Part shown: positions 32,401 to 42,710 of the stretch, piece by piece | Layout: every line of letters begins with the position of its first letter | How positions within the stretch are numbered: the stretch's first letter is position 1 | Source: Microtetraspora sp. NBRC 13810 | GTDB lineage: Bacteria > Actinomycetota > Actinomycetes > Streptosporangiales > Streptosporangiaceae | NCBI RefSeq assembly: GCF_030268685.1 | Contig: NZ_BSRQ01000003.1 | Location: 348,598-412,597 of the forward strand | Length of the DNA: 64,000 nucleotides | Reading direction: 5' to 3' | Made by a program: the position numbers and the translations under genes | The notes under the pieces: model-generated | The model's database searches: none | The model's input: the letters and a program-made list of their open reading frames with translations, nothing else | Told to the model about the DNA's origin: nothing

Positions 32401-35001
32401 ATGAAGAGATGGCCGTTCGCGGGGCGGAAAAAGGAGCTCGACAATCTGGTCGGGCTCGCCCGTGACCGGCTGACCAGGGGTGTCGTGATCGCCGGGGCCG
32501 CGGGCGTGGGCAAGTCCCGGCTCGCCGCCGAGGTGCTTCGCCACTTCTCCGCCGAGCGCTTCGCCGTCCTCACCATCAAGGCGACCAAGGCCACCAGCGG
32601 CATCCCCAACGGCGCCCTCGCCGACCTCCTCCCCCGCCGCACGCCGCCGGGCAACACGCTGCGCTGGGCCGCCGAGGAGCTCCTCGACCGGGCGGGAGGC
32701 CGCGCGCTGGTCCTCGGCGTGGACGACGCCCACCTGCTCGACGGCCACTCGGCGGGCGTGATCCTCTCCCTGGTGGGCGGGGGCCGCGCCCGGGTCGTGG
32801 CGACCGTCCGCACCGGCGAGCCCGCGCCCGACGGCGTGACCGCCCTGTGGCGCGAGGGCCACGCCGCGCGCGCCGACGTAGGGCCGCTCAGCGACGCCGA
32901 CACCCGGGCGCTGCTGGAGGGCGCGCTGCGCGGCAGGCCGGACGAGGCGACCGTGCTGCGGCTGTACCGGGTGACCGCGGGCAACGCGCTGTTCCTGCAC
33001 GAGATCGTCGACTCGGCGCTCGGCTCGGGAACGCTCCAGCTCGTCCGCGGCATGTGGCAGCTCACCGGTGAGACACCGCTGGCGCCCCGCCTCGCCGACC
33101 TCATCAGGGACCGGATCGGCACGCTGTCGGCCCCGGTGCAGAAGGTGCTGGAGTACACCGCGTTCGCCGAGCCGGTCGGCGCGCGCACCCTCAGCGCCCT
33201 GGCCTCGGAGGAGGCGGTGCTCGCCGCCGAGGAGCGCGGGCTGATCCGGGTGGCCGTCGAAGGACGCAGGGAGGTCGCCAGGCTCGGCCACCCGCTCTAC
33301 GGGGAGGTGGCCAGGGAGCGCTGCCCCGAGCTGCGCCGGCGCCGCCGCCACTCCGACCTGGTCCGCGCCGTCGAGGCGACCGGCCTGCGCCGCCGGGAGG
33401 ATCTCGTGCGCACGACGGTCTGGCGGCTGGAGAGCGGGCTCGGCGCCGACCCCGAGCCGCTGGTCGCCGCCTGCCGGCTGGCCTGGGCCGCCCACGACTA
33501 CCGGCTGGCCGTACGGCTGGCGGAGGCGGCGGTCGCGGCCGGCGGCGGCACGCGGGCGACGATCCTGCTGGCCACCGTGCTCGACTACGCCCAGCTCCCC
33601 GACCGGGCCCGGGCCGTGCTCGACGCGACCCCCGAACCCGCCGGGGAAGCGGACCGGGCGCAGCTCGCCCTCGCCAGGGCCAGCAACCTCGCCTGGGGGA
33701 TGAACCGCCCCGCCGAGGCCAAGGAACTCCTCGACGCGACCGAGCGGACGGTCGAGGACGCCGGCCGGCGGGCCGAGATCGCCGTGCGCCGGCTGGGGCT
33801 CGCCGCCTCAGCCGCCGACCCCCGGGAGGCGCTGGCGCTCAGCGGCCCGCTGCTCGACCGGCCGCTGGACCCGCCGCTGCGCGCCCAGACGCTCAACGCG
33901 CACGCCCTCGCGCTCTGCTACGCCGGCCGTACCCGCGACGCCCTGGCCTGTGTCGCCGAGGCGCTCGCCGACCTGGCCGCCTGGCGCGACACCATCCCCG
34001 CGATCGTCTCGCCGCTGCACTCGACGTGGGCGCTGTGCGGGCTGTTCTCCGGCGAACTCGCCGAGATGGACAAGGCGATCGCCTCGATGGCGGAGGCGGT
34101 GGCCGGTCAGCGTGGCTGGTCGCGCGGGGAGGGCAGCCTGGCGCTCGCCCGCGGCCACGCCGCGACCCTGCGCGGCGACCTCGACACCGCGATGGACGTG
34201 CTGCACGCCGCCGCCCACCACGAGACCGCCCTGACCGTCGGCGGCTGCATGGGCGCCTACGCGCAGGCGCAGGCGCTACGCGGCGACGGCGCGGCCGCGC
34301 AGGAGACCCTCGACGCGGCCCTGGACCGCAACCGGGCGACCTGGACCGGCTTCACCCGCTGGACCGCGCTCACCCGGGTGTGGATCGCCGCCGCCTCCGG
34401 GGAGACGAGCCGGGCCGGGGGCCTCGCGGTGGACTTCGCCGCCGAGTGCGGGTCCGCGGGCCTGCCCGGCTTCGAGTTCGTCGCCCTGCACGACGCCGTA
34501 CGGCTGGGCCGGGCCACCTCCCGCGTCCGCGACCGGCTGTCGGAACTCGCGACGATGCACGACGGCCCCCGGGTGCGGGTCGCCGCCGCGCACGCCCGGG
34601 CCCTCGCCGACGGCGACGGCGACGCGCTGATGACGGTGGCGGGCCGCTTCGAAGGGCTCGGCCTGCTGCTGCACGCGGCGGAGGCCGCCGCCCAGGGCGT
34701 CACCGCGCTGCGCAGGGCGGGCGCCGACCGCGCGGCCCGCCGCGCCGGCGCCGAGGCGTGGTCGCTGGCCGCCGCCTGCCCGCACGCCGACACCCCCGCC
34801 CTCCGCGCGCTCGCCGCCCCCGACCTCACCGCCCGCGAACTGGAGGTGGCCCAGCTCGCCGCCGCCGGAATGAGCCACCGCGCCATCGCCGAACGCCTCC
34901 ACATCTCCGTCCGCACCGCCCAGAACCACCGCAACCAGGCCTACCAGAAACTCGGCGTCAACAGCGCCACCGACCTCGCCAAGATATTCGAACGCCCCTG
35001 A
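32401..35001 (+). CDS. LuxR-family regulator with AAA ATPase (LAL type)
   Basis: An 866-residue large ATP-binding LuxR regulator. Walker A is AGAAGVGKS (residues 31-39) and Walker B is ALVLGVDDAHLL. A long helical, TPR-like middle (residues about 330-800) is followed by a C-terminal LuxR HTH: LTARELEVAQLAAAGMSHRAIAERL and VRTAQNHRNQAYQKLGV. A strong GGGAGGGGAG site precedes ATG 32401. The frame is open far upstream, but that part is antisense to the YbaK fusion gene. The shared 70-base upstream region places it to control that gene pair as well as itself (inference). Confidence 0.92.
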   Translation: MKRWPFAGRKKELDNLVGLARDRLTRGVVIAGAAGVGKSRLAAEVLRHFSAERFAVLTIKATKATSGIPNGALADLLPRRTPPGNTLRWAAEELLDRAGGRALVLGVDDAHLLDGHSAGVILSLVGGGRARVVATVRTGEPAPDGVTALWREGHAARADVGPLSDADTRALLEGALRGRPDEATVLRLYRVTAGNALFLHEIVDSALGSGTLQLVRGMWQLTGETPLAPRLADLIRDRIGTLSAPVQKVLEYTAFAEPVGARTLSALASEEAVLAAEERGLIRVAVEGRREVARLGHPLYGEVARERCPELRRRRRHSDLVRAVEATGLRRREDLVRTTVWRLESGLGADPEPLVAACRLAWAAHDYRLAVRLAEAAVAAGGGTRATILLATVLDYAQLPDRARAVLDATPEPAGEADRAQLALARASNLAWGMNRPAEAKELLDATERTVEDAGRRAEIAVRRLGLAASAADPREALALSGPLLDRPLDPPLRAQTLNAHALALCYAGRTRDALACVAEALADLAAWRDTIPAIVSPLHSTWALCGLFSGELAEMDKAIASMAEAVAGQRGWSRGEGSLALARGHAATLRGDLDTAMDVLHAAAHHETALTVGGCMGAYAQAQALRGDGAAAQETLDAALDRNRATWTGFTRWTALTRVWIAAASGETSRAGGLAVDFAAECGSAGLPGFEFVALHDAVRLGRATSRVRDRLSELATMHDGPRVRVAAAHARALADGDGDALMTVAGRFEGLGLLLHAAEAAAQGVTALRRAGADRAARRAGAEAWSLAAACPHADTPALRALAAPDLTARELEVAQLAAAGMSHRAIAERLHISVRTAQNHRNQAYQKLGVNSATDLAKIFERP

Positions 35002-35077
35002 CAACACTTCACTCCGTGATGTCCGGAGCTGCGATGCGATCGCGTGCCCGGAAACGGGCGGGCCGTGACGCGGAAAA

Positions 35078-35126
35078 GGTCTCTTTCCTGTCGGGACAGT
35101 CTCTTTTTCCGACGGGAAAAGAGACC
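35078..35126. repeat. Imperfect inverted repeat downstream of the LAL gene
   Basis: GGTCTCTTTCCTGTCGG (35078-35094) and CCGACGGGAAAAGAGACC (35109-35126) pair over about 17 bp with one bulge. It lies 77 bases after the LAL stop and just before a second, perfect hairpin. It may be an extra terminator or an RNA end-stabilising structure. Confidence 0.55.
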
Positions 35127-35135
35127 GGAAGCGGC

Positions 35136-35165
35136 AAGGCCGCCGATCGTGGGATCGGCGGCCTT
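35136..35165. terminator. Bidirectional terminator between LAL and the secreted protein gene
   Basis: A 13-bp perfect stem, AAGGCCGCCGATC with GATCGGCGGCCTT around GTGG, ending in TTT on the plus strand and AA-flanked on the other side. It suits both convergent genes. Confidence 0.88.
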
Positions 35166-35195
35166 TCGCGGGGAGGGTGCTCTGTGGTCAGGGGG

Positions 35196-35759
35196 TCACA
35201 GGGCGGAGTAGACGGGCTTCCAGCCGCCGAACTTGCGCTCGGGGCTGTCCGAGTCGCCCTTGCTGACCTGAACGAAGATCAGCTTGGCGTTCTTGCCCGC
35301 GAAGGAGTAAGCGGCCGGGTAGCTGTTCTTGTTGGAGAAGGACCGGTAGTAGGTGTGGCCGTCGAAGGTCACGACCTTGAAGGTCTCCCAGGCGTAACGC
35401 TCGTCGGGGTGCTTGCTCCACTTGCTGTTGACGAGCGTGCTCTTCACCTTGAAGGTGGACTTGTACTCCCACTTCCAGACCCGCTTCTTCTGGGTCTCCT
35501 TCACCGGCTTGCAGTACTTCTTGCCGTGCTTCTCGAAGCACTTCTTGGTCCAGACGACCTTCTTGTCCCAGTACCACTTCTTGTACTTCTGGCGGTCGAC
35601 CAGCACGCTGCCCTTGGCGACGGCCCTGTGGTCGGCGGAGAAGTACGGGCCCCAGCCGTCGTAGCCGGGGGTGGTGGCGGCGGAGGCGGCGACCGGGGCG
35701 ACGAGCGCGAGGGCGGACGCGGCACCGAAACCGATCAGGATTCGCTTGACGAATCGCAT
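35196..35759 (-). CDS. Small Lys/Tyr-rich secreted protein of unknown function
   Basis: A 187-residue protein with a clear Sec signal peptide (MRFVKRILIGFGAASALALV, cleavage near ASA-ATT at about residue 30). The mature part is very basic and aromatic, for example KYKKWYWDKKVVWTKKCFEK and KKRVWKWEYKSTFKVKS, with a Cys pair CFEKHGKKYC likely to form a disulfide. ATG 35759 has GAGGAG 7 bases upstream; the longer frame to 35864 is rejected. I do not recognise a family. Lower GC at Lys/Tyr codons makes it stand out from its neighbours. It might bind wall polymers or nucleic acid, but this is speculation. Confidence 0.75.
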   Translation of the reverse strand: MRFVKRILIGFGAASALALVAPVAASAATTPGYDGWGPYFSADHRAVAKGSVLVDRQKYKKWYWDKKVVWTKKCFEKHGKKYCKPVKETQKKRVWKWEYKSTFKVKSTLVNSKWSKHPDERYAWETFKVVTFDGHTYYRSFSNKNSYPAAYSFAGKNAKLIFVQVSKGDSDSPERKFGGWKPVYSAL

Positions 35760-35968
35760 TGAGTGCTCCTCGGGATGAGCTGCTGCTTGACTGATCCCCA
35801 GTGAACCGTCCGGCGATTGACACCCGCTTTCAAGCCACTTGAAAAGCCTGGCCCATGCCCTCATCTGAGCCGGCGCGCTTTATCTCGGCGCACGGAAAGA
35901 ACCACTCGCGCGGGCCCCGGTCGACGATCACGCCTTTCTCTTTCGCATCAATATTCACTGATGTCACA

Positions 35969-35993
35969 GGGGCCCAAAAACCTCTTGGGCCCC
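35969..35993 (-). terminator. Second hairpin downstream of lon
   Basis: A 9-bp perfect stem GGGGCCCAA with TTGGGCCCC around AAACCTC. On the minus strand it follows the stronger hairpin at 36012-36047 in tandem. Confidence 0.7.
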
Positions 35994-36011
35994 CGGACGG
36001 TGACGCGCGGA

Positions 36012-36047
36012 TACGGCTCCCGCCCGCCGGAGCGGGCGGGAGCCGTA
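36012..36047 (-). terminator. Terminator of lon
   Basis: A 16-bp perfect stem TACGGCTCCCGCCCGC with GCGGGCGGGAGCCGTA around a CGGA tetraloop, starting 14 bases after the lon stop codon on the minus strand. Confidence 0.85.
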
Positions 36048-36060
36048 CAGGGGCGGGTGG

Positions 36061-38433
<2,373 letters not shown>

Positions 38434-38452
38434 GCGCACTCCGCTCAAAGGG

Positions 38453-38471
38453 TTGAGTTATAGGGACTCAA
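38453..38471. promoter_or_regulatory. HAIR element (HspR operator) upstream of lon
   Basis: TTGAGT (38453-38458), 7 bases, ACTCAA (38466-38471) matches the core of the HspR-associated inverted repeat CTTGAGT-N7-ACTCAAG, lacking only the outer C and G. On the minus strand a TATAAC -10-like box lies inside the spacer/right arm, 20 bases upstream of the lon ATG. HspR with DnaK represses such promoters in actinomycetes. Confidence 0.85.
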
Positions 38472-38616
38472 TTAACGAGAGCCCTCCGGTGTTCCCGAAC
38501 CTGCTCGTGTTCGCTCAGGGCGATCGTAATCGTGTAAGCAACACCGGGAACGGGATCGCGGGGCGAAGCGACCGGGCGGCGGCCGTGGCGGCGGGAAGCG
38601 GCCCGTAGAGGGTGGG

Positions 38617-38988
38617 TCAGAAGGGGTAGGGGCCGAAGCGGCCCCAGGCGACGACGGCGGCGAGGACGAGCAGGACGAAGTTGACGACGAGGCCCGGGTA
38701 CTCCTTGCGCCGGATGTGCACCGCGGCCGCGCCGATCATGACGAGGACCAGGCCGGCGGCGGCCAGCGGGGTCAGCACGGGGGCGATGCCGGTGACGGCG
38801 GGCAGGATGAGGCCGAGCGCGGCGGCGACCTCGATGGCGCCGATGGCCTTGACGGTGCCGTCGGAGAAGTCCTCGACGTACGGCGTGCGGGCGTGGAGCT
38901 CCTGCTTCGGCTTGATCACCTTGATGAGGCCCGAGGCGGCGAACGCGACGGCGAGGAGCACCTGCAGGATCCAGAGGACGATGTTCAT
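38617..38988 (-). CDS. DoxX family membrane protein
   Basis: A 123-residue four-helix membrane protein. The start WILQVLLAVAFAASGLIKV and the later AIGAIEVAAALGLILPAVTG are typical of DoxX. Such proteins are linked to redox stress or quinone/thiol metabolism in mycobacteria. It is divergent from a TetR regulator, with a perfect inverted repeat in the shared promoter region, so it is likely the regulator's target. An AAGG site precedes ATG 38988. Confidence 0.88.
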   Translation of the reverse strand: MNIVLWILQVLLAVAFAASGLIKVIKPKQELHARTPYVEDFSDGTVKAIGAIEVAAALGLILPAVTGIAPVLTPLAAAGLVLVMIGAAAVHIRRKEYPGLVVNFVLLVLAAVVAWGRFGPYPF

Positions 38989-39014
38989 GGCGTGCCTTGT
39001 CCCGAGAAGGAGAG

Positions 39015-39077
39015 AAGTGAAGGGCTGTCTTCACTTGTGAGCCACCGTACCAGGAAACCGCAGGGATGGCTTCACTT
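39015..39077. promoter_or_regulatory. TetR-type operators between doxX-like and tetR-like genes
   Basis: AAGTGAAG (39015-39022), 6 bases, CTTCACTT (39029-39036) is a perfect inverted repeat. A third half-site CTTCACTT lies at 39070-39077 next to the TACAAT -10 of the TetR gene (39081-39086). The layout suggests repression of both divergent genes. Confidence 0.75.
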
Positions 39078-39093
39078 CAATACAATGGCCCGC

Positions 39094-39741
39094 ATGAAGC
39101 GACCTGGGGTGCTGCGGAGAGACGCCGAGAACAACCGCCGGCGCATCGTCGAGGCGGCGAGAGGCGTCTTCGCGGACCGCGGGCTGGAGGCCCCGCTGGA
39201 GGAGATCGCCCGGCGCGCCGAGGTCAACATCGCGACCCTCTACCGCCGCTTCCCCGACCGGTCGGCGCTGATCGAGGCCATCCTGGCGGAGAAGATGGCC
39301 GAGTTCGCCGACGCCGCCGAGCTGGCGCTGGCCGCCGAGGACCCATGGGAGGGGTTCCGCGGCTGCGTGGAGCGGTTCTGCGAGATGCAGGCCGCCGACC
39401 AGGGCGTCACCGAGGCGTTCACCACCTGCTTCCCCGGCTCCGCCGAGCTGGAGGAGTCCCGGCGGCGGGCCTTCGCCGCCCTGGAGGCGCTGATCGGGCG
39501 GGCGAAGGCGGCGGGCGCGCTGCGCGCCGACTTCGCGTTGCAGGACCTCGTGCTGTTCCTGATGGCCAACGCGGGCGTGCTCCGCTCGACCAGGGACGCC
39601 GCGCCCTGCGCGTGGAGGCGGCTGGTCGGGTTCCTGCTGTCGGCGTGCCACCTGAAGAGCCCTGCGGACGCCGAGCTGCCCGCCCCGCCCACCAGCGCCG
39701 AACTGCACGAGGCGATGCTCGCCGGGCGCCCCGCGCGCTGA
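39094..39741 (+). CDS. TetR-family transcriptional regulator
   Basis: A 215-residue regulator. The N-terminal HTH is RRRIVEAARGVFADRGLEAPLEEIARRAEVNIATLYRRFPDR in pattern (residues about 14-55). The C-terminal ligand domain is helical. I prefer ATG 39094, because TACAAT (39081-39086) lies 7 bases before it and would give a leaderless transcript; ATG 39085 overlaps that -10. It sits divergent from the DoxX gene and 40 bases before a DHA2 exporter; either may be under its control. Confidence 0.9.
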   Translation: MKRPGVLRRDAENNRRRIVEAARGVFADRGLEAPLEEIARRAEVNIATLYRRFPDRSALIEAILAEKMAEFADAAELALAAEDPWEGFRGCVERFCEMQAADQGVTEAFTTCFPGSAELEESRRRAFAALEALIGRAKAAGALRADFALQDLVLFLMANAGVLRSTRDAAPCAWRRLVGFLLSACHLKSPADAELPAPPTSAELHEAMLAGRPAR

Positions 39742-39783
39742 CCCGGGCTCAACCGCCCGCGGATCTTCCGTGATGATGGCCGC

Positions 39784-41253
39784 ATGGATGAAGACGGCCA
39801 CGTGCGCCTCGGCTCCGCCACCGGTCGCTGGGTGCTCCTCACGACGGTGCTGGCCTCGGGGATGGCGATGCTCGACGGCACCGTCGTCAACGTCGCCCTC
39901 CCCTCGCTCGGCGAAGACCTGGGCGCCGGCATGTCGGGCCTGCAGTGGACGGTCAACGCCTACACGCTCACCCTGGCCGGCCTGATCCTGCTGGGCGGCT
40001 CGCTCGGCGACCGGTACGGCAGGCGCAAGGTCTTCCTCGTCGGCGTCGTCTGGTTCGCGGTGGCCTCGGCGCTGTGCGGCCTCGCGCCGAACGTGGAGGC
40101 GCTGGTGGCGGCGCGGGCGTTGCAGGGCGTCGGCGGCGCGCTGCTCACCCCCGGCTCCCTGGCGATCATCCAGGCGTCCTTCGTCCGCTCGGACCGGCCG
40201 CGCGCGGTCGGCGTGTGGTCCGGGCTCGGCGGGGTGGCCACCGCGGTGGGACCGCTGCTGGGCGGCTGGCTGGTGGAGACGGCCGGCTGGCGCTGGGTCT
40301 TCCTGCTCAACCTGCCGCTCGCCGTACTGGTGCTGGTGGTGGCCGTGCCGCACGTGCCCGAGACGCGCGACACCGAGGCCACGGGGCGGTTCGACGTGCT
40401 CGGCGCCGCGCTGGCCGCGCTGGCGCTGGCCGCGCTCACCTACGGCCTGATCGACGTGCAGCCGGTCGCGCTGGCCGTCGGGGTGGCGCTGGGAGCGGCG
40501 TTCACCTGGCTGGAGATCCGGCGGTCGCCGAACGCGCTGGTGCCGGTCACGGTGTTCCGCTCGCACGAGTTCACCGCGATCAACCTCGTCACGCTGGTCA
40601 TGTACGCGGCGATCGGCGTGGTGTTCTTCCTGCTGGTCGTGCAGCTCCAGGTGTCCTCCGGCTTCTCGCCGATCGCCGCGGGCATGGCGATGCTGCCGGT
40701 GACGCTGCTCATGCTGCTGCTGTCGGCCAGGGCGGGCGAGCTGGCCAAGCGGATCGGGCCGCGGGCGCCGCTCACGGTGGGCATCCTGCTCTGCGGGGCC
40801 GCGCTGGCGCTGCTGAGCCGGGTCGGCCCGGGTTCGTCGTACGTGCCGGACGTGCTTCCCGCGGCCGTGCTCCTCGGCCTCGGCCTGTCCGCCGCGGTGG
40901 CGCCGCTGACCGCCACGGTGCTGGCCACGGTGGCCGAGCGGTACGCGGGCGTGGCGAGCGGCGTGAACAACGCCGTGGCGCGGACCGGCGGCCTGCTCGC
41001 GGTGGCCGCGATCCCGCCGCTGGTCGGCCTCACCGGCGCCACCTACACCTCACCGGCCGCGCTCACCCCCGGCTACCGTACGGCGATGCTGATCGGGGCC
41101 GCCCTGCTGGCCGCCGCCGCGCTCCTCGCCTTCTTCACCATCCGCCGCAACGTGCTCGCCGAGCCCGAGGCCGCCGAGCCGCTGTGCAGGGTCCACTGCA
41201 TGATCGGGTCACCGCCCCTCGAACCGGAACGCCCCGAGACCGAGCCCCACTAA
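39784..41253 (+). CDS. DHA2-family MFS drug exporter (EmrB/QacA type)
   Basis: A 489-residue transporter with 14 predicted helices. Motif A is GGSLGDRYGRRKVF after TM2, and motif C in TM5 is GLGGVATAVGPLLGGWLVE. The TM1 acidic motif MLDGTVVNVALP is typical of DHA2. It exports drugs or hydrophobic cations using the proton gradient. The TetR gene 42 bases upstream in the same direction is the probable regulator. The stop codon is part of the shared terminator stem. Confidence 0.92.
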   Translation: MDEDGHVRLGSATGRWVLLTTVLASGMAMLDGTVVNVALPSLGEDLGAGMSGLQWTVNAYTLTLAGLILLGGSLGDRYGRRKVFLVGVVWFAVASALCGLAPNVEALVAARALQGVGGALLTPGSLAIIQASFVRSDRPRAVGVWSGLGGVATAVGPLLGGWLVETAGWRWVFLLNLPLAVLVLVVAVPHVPETRDTEATGRFDVLGAALAALALAALTYGLIDVQPVALAVGVALGAAFTWLEIRRSPNALVPVTVFRSHEFTAINLVTLVMYAAIGVVFFLLVVQLQVSSGFSPIAAGMAMLPVTLLMLLLSARAGELAKRIGPRAPLTVGILLCGAALALLSRVGPGSSYVPDVLPAAVLLGLGLSAAVAPLTATVLATVAERYAGVASGVNNAVARTGGLLAVAAIPPLVGLTGATYTSPAALTPGYRTAMLIGAALLAAAALLAFFTIRRNVLAEPEAAEPLCRVHCMIGSPPLEPERPETEPH

Positions 41254-41281
41254 CCGGCCGGTCAGCAGCCGACCGGCCGGT
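41253..41281. terminator. Bidirectional terminator fused to both stop codons
   Basis: An 11-bp perfect stem ACCGGCCGGTC with GACCGGCCGGT around AGCAGCC. The left arm starts at the last base of the exporter's TAA and the right arm ends at the last base of the P450 stop, so two convergent genes share one 29-base structure. Confidence 0.85.
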
Positions 41282-42534
41282 CAGAAGGCGAAGCGCTGGG
41301 AGCGCACGCTGTTGTCGAAGTTGGACAGCAGCAGCTCCGGCTCCCCCTCGGCGCGCAGGCCGGGCAGCCGGGTGTACAGCTCGCGGAACATCGTCCTGAT
41401 CTCCTGCCTGGCGAGGTTGGCGCCGAGGCAGAAGTGCGGGCCGGGACCGCCGAAGCCGACGTGCGGGTTGGGCTTGCGGGTGATGTCGAAGCGGTCCGGC
41501 TCGTCGAACACCGTCTCGTCCCGGTTGGCGGCGCCGTAGAACAGCACCACCTTGTCGCCGGGCCGCAGGTGCAGGCCGCGCAGGTCGTAGTCCTGGGTGA
41601 CGGTGCGCCGGAACTGCATGATCGGCGACACGTACCTGACCATCTCCTCGATGGCGCCGCCGATGTGCGCGTCGAAGTCGGACAGCAGCAGCTCGCGCTG
41701 CGCGGGGTTGTCGGTGAGCAGCTTGACGCCGTGCGCCATGGTGTTGCGCGCGGTCTCGTTGCCGGCCACGAGCAGCAGCGCGAAGAACGAACCCAGCTCG
41801 CGCCAGCTCAGCCGCTCGCCGTCGACGTTGGCCGTGACCAGCGCGGAGACGAGGTCCTTGCGCGGGTCCTCGGCGCGCTCCCGGCCCAGCCGGATGACCA
41901 GCCGCTGGAGGGCGAGCAGCGCGAGCATGTTCTGCCCGGCCATCCGCACCGAGCGGACCAGGCTGGGACGCACGCCGGTGTAGGCGGTGGACACGTCGAC
42001 GTGCTCGTGCACCTTGGCCCGCGCTTCGTCGGGGATGCCCATCATGTCGCAGATGACGTGGATGGGCAGCCGGGCGGCCACCTGGGAGACGAAGTCGCCC
42101 GGCCCGTGCGCGACGACGTCGTCGACGATCCGCGCCGCGGCCCGCTCGATGCCGCCCTGGAGGTCGCCCAGCATCCTGGGGCTGAAGGCGCGCGAGACGA
42201 TGCGGCGCAGCCGGGCGTGCCGGGGGTCGTCCATGTTGACCATCGACTCGCCGAAGACGTGCTTGACCCAGCCGGGGGGCTCGGGGCTGGTGACGGCGGG
42301 CTCGCTGGAGAAGACCTTGGCGTTGCGGCTGGCCTCGGTGACGTCGGCGTGCCGGACCAGCGCGTAGAACCCCTTGCCCGAGCGGAGCAGCGGGATTCTG
42401 CGCTCCTCGAAGAACACCGGGTGCTCAAGCTGCCTGAGCCGGGCGAACGCCTCGTGCCGTTCGCCGGGCGGCCTGCGCCAGAACGCCAGGTCCGCGAGGT
42501 CGATGGAGGGGGCAACCGCTGTCGTCACCGCCAT
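41281..42534 (-). CDS. Cytochrome P450
   Basis: A 417-residue soluble bacterial P450. The haem-binding loop is GFGGPGPHFCLGANLAR with the axial Cys. The I-helix oxygen-activation motif is LLLVAGNETARNTM, and the K-helix ExxR is EEMVRYVSP. The region DKVVLFYGAANRDETVF is the usual meander approach. The style resembles CYP124/125/142-type enzymes of sterol or fatty-acid oxidation, but I cannot fix the substrate. No ferredoxin or reductase gene is adjacent. A CAGGA-like site precedes ATG 42534. Confidence 0.93.
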   Translation of the reverse strand: MAVTTAVAPSIDLADLAFWRRPPGERHEAFARLRQLEHPVFFEERRIPLLRSGKGFYALVRHADVTEASRNAKVFSSEPAVTSPEPPGWVKHVFGESMVNMDDPRHARLRRIVSRAFSPRMLGDLQGGIERAAARIVDDVVAHGPGDFVSQVAARLPIHVICDMMGIPDEARAKVHEHVDVSTAYTGVRPSLVRSVRMAGQNMLALLALQRLVIRLGRERAEDPRKDLVSALVTANVDGERLSWRELGSFFALLLVAGNETARNTMAHGVKLLTDNPAQRELLLSDFDAHIGGAIEEMVRYVSPIMQFRRTVTQDYDLRGLHLRPGDKVVLFYGAANRDETVFDEPDRFDITRKPNPHVGFGGPGPHFCLGANLARQEIRTMFRELYTRLPGLRAEGEPELLLSNFDNSVRSQRFAF

Positions 42535-42710
42535 ATCCTGACACGTCCCCAGGTCCGCCGCCCGATCTTTCGCGCGCCGCGGGCCCGCCCGCCGCCGTCC
42601 CCCGGCGCCTTGCGCCTGCCCGTTGTCGCACCGGGCCGCTAGGGTGAGTGCCCGTCGCGCCGATCAAGGCGGACGAGCCGGACACGCTGTCACCGATCAA
42701 GGGGAGCCGG

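Larger units (their letters stand above)
35760..36060. other. Intergenic region, secreted protein gene / lon
   Basis: About 300 bases holding the secreted gene's upstream region (minus strand, to about 35860) and two hairpin terminators facing lon. I see no small gene. Confidence 0.5.
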
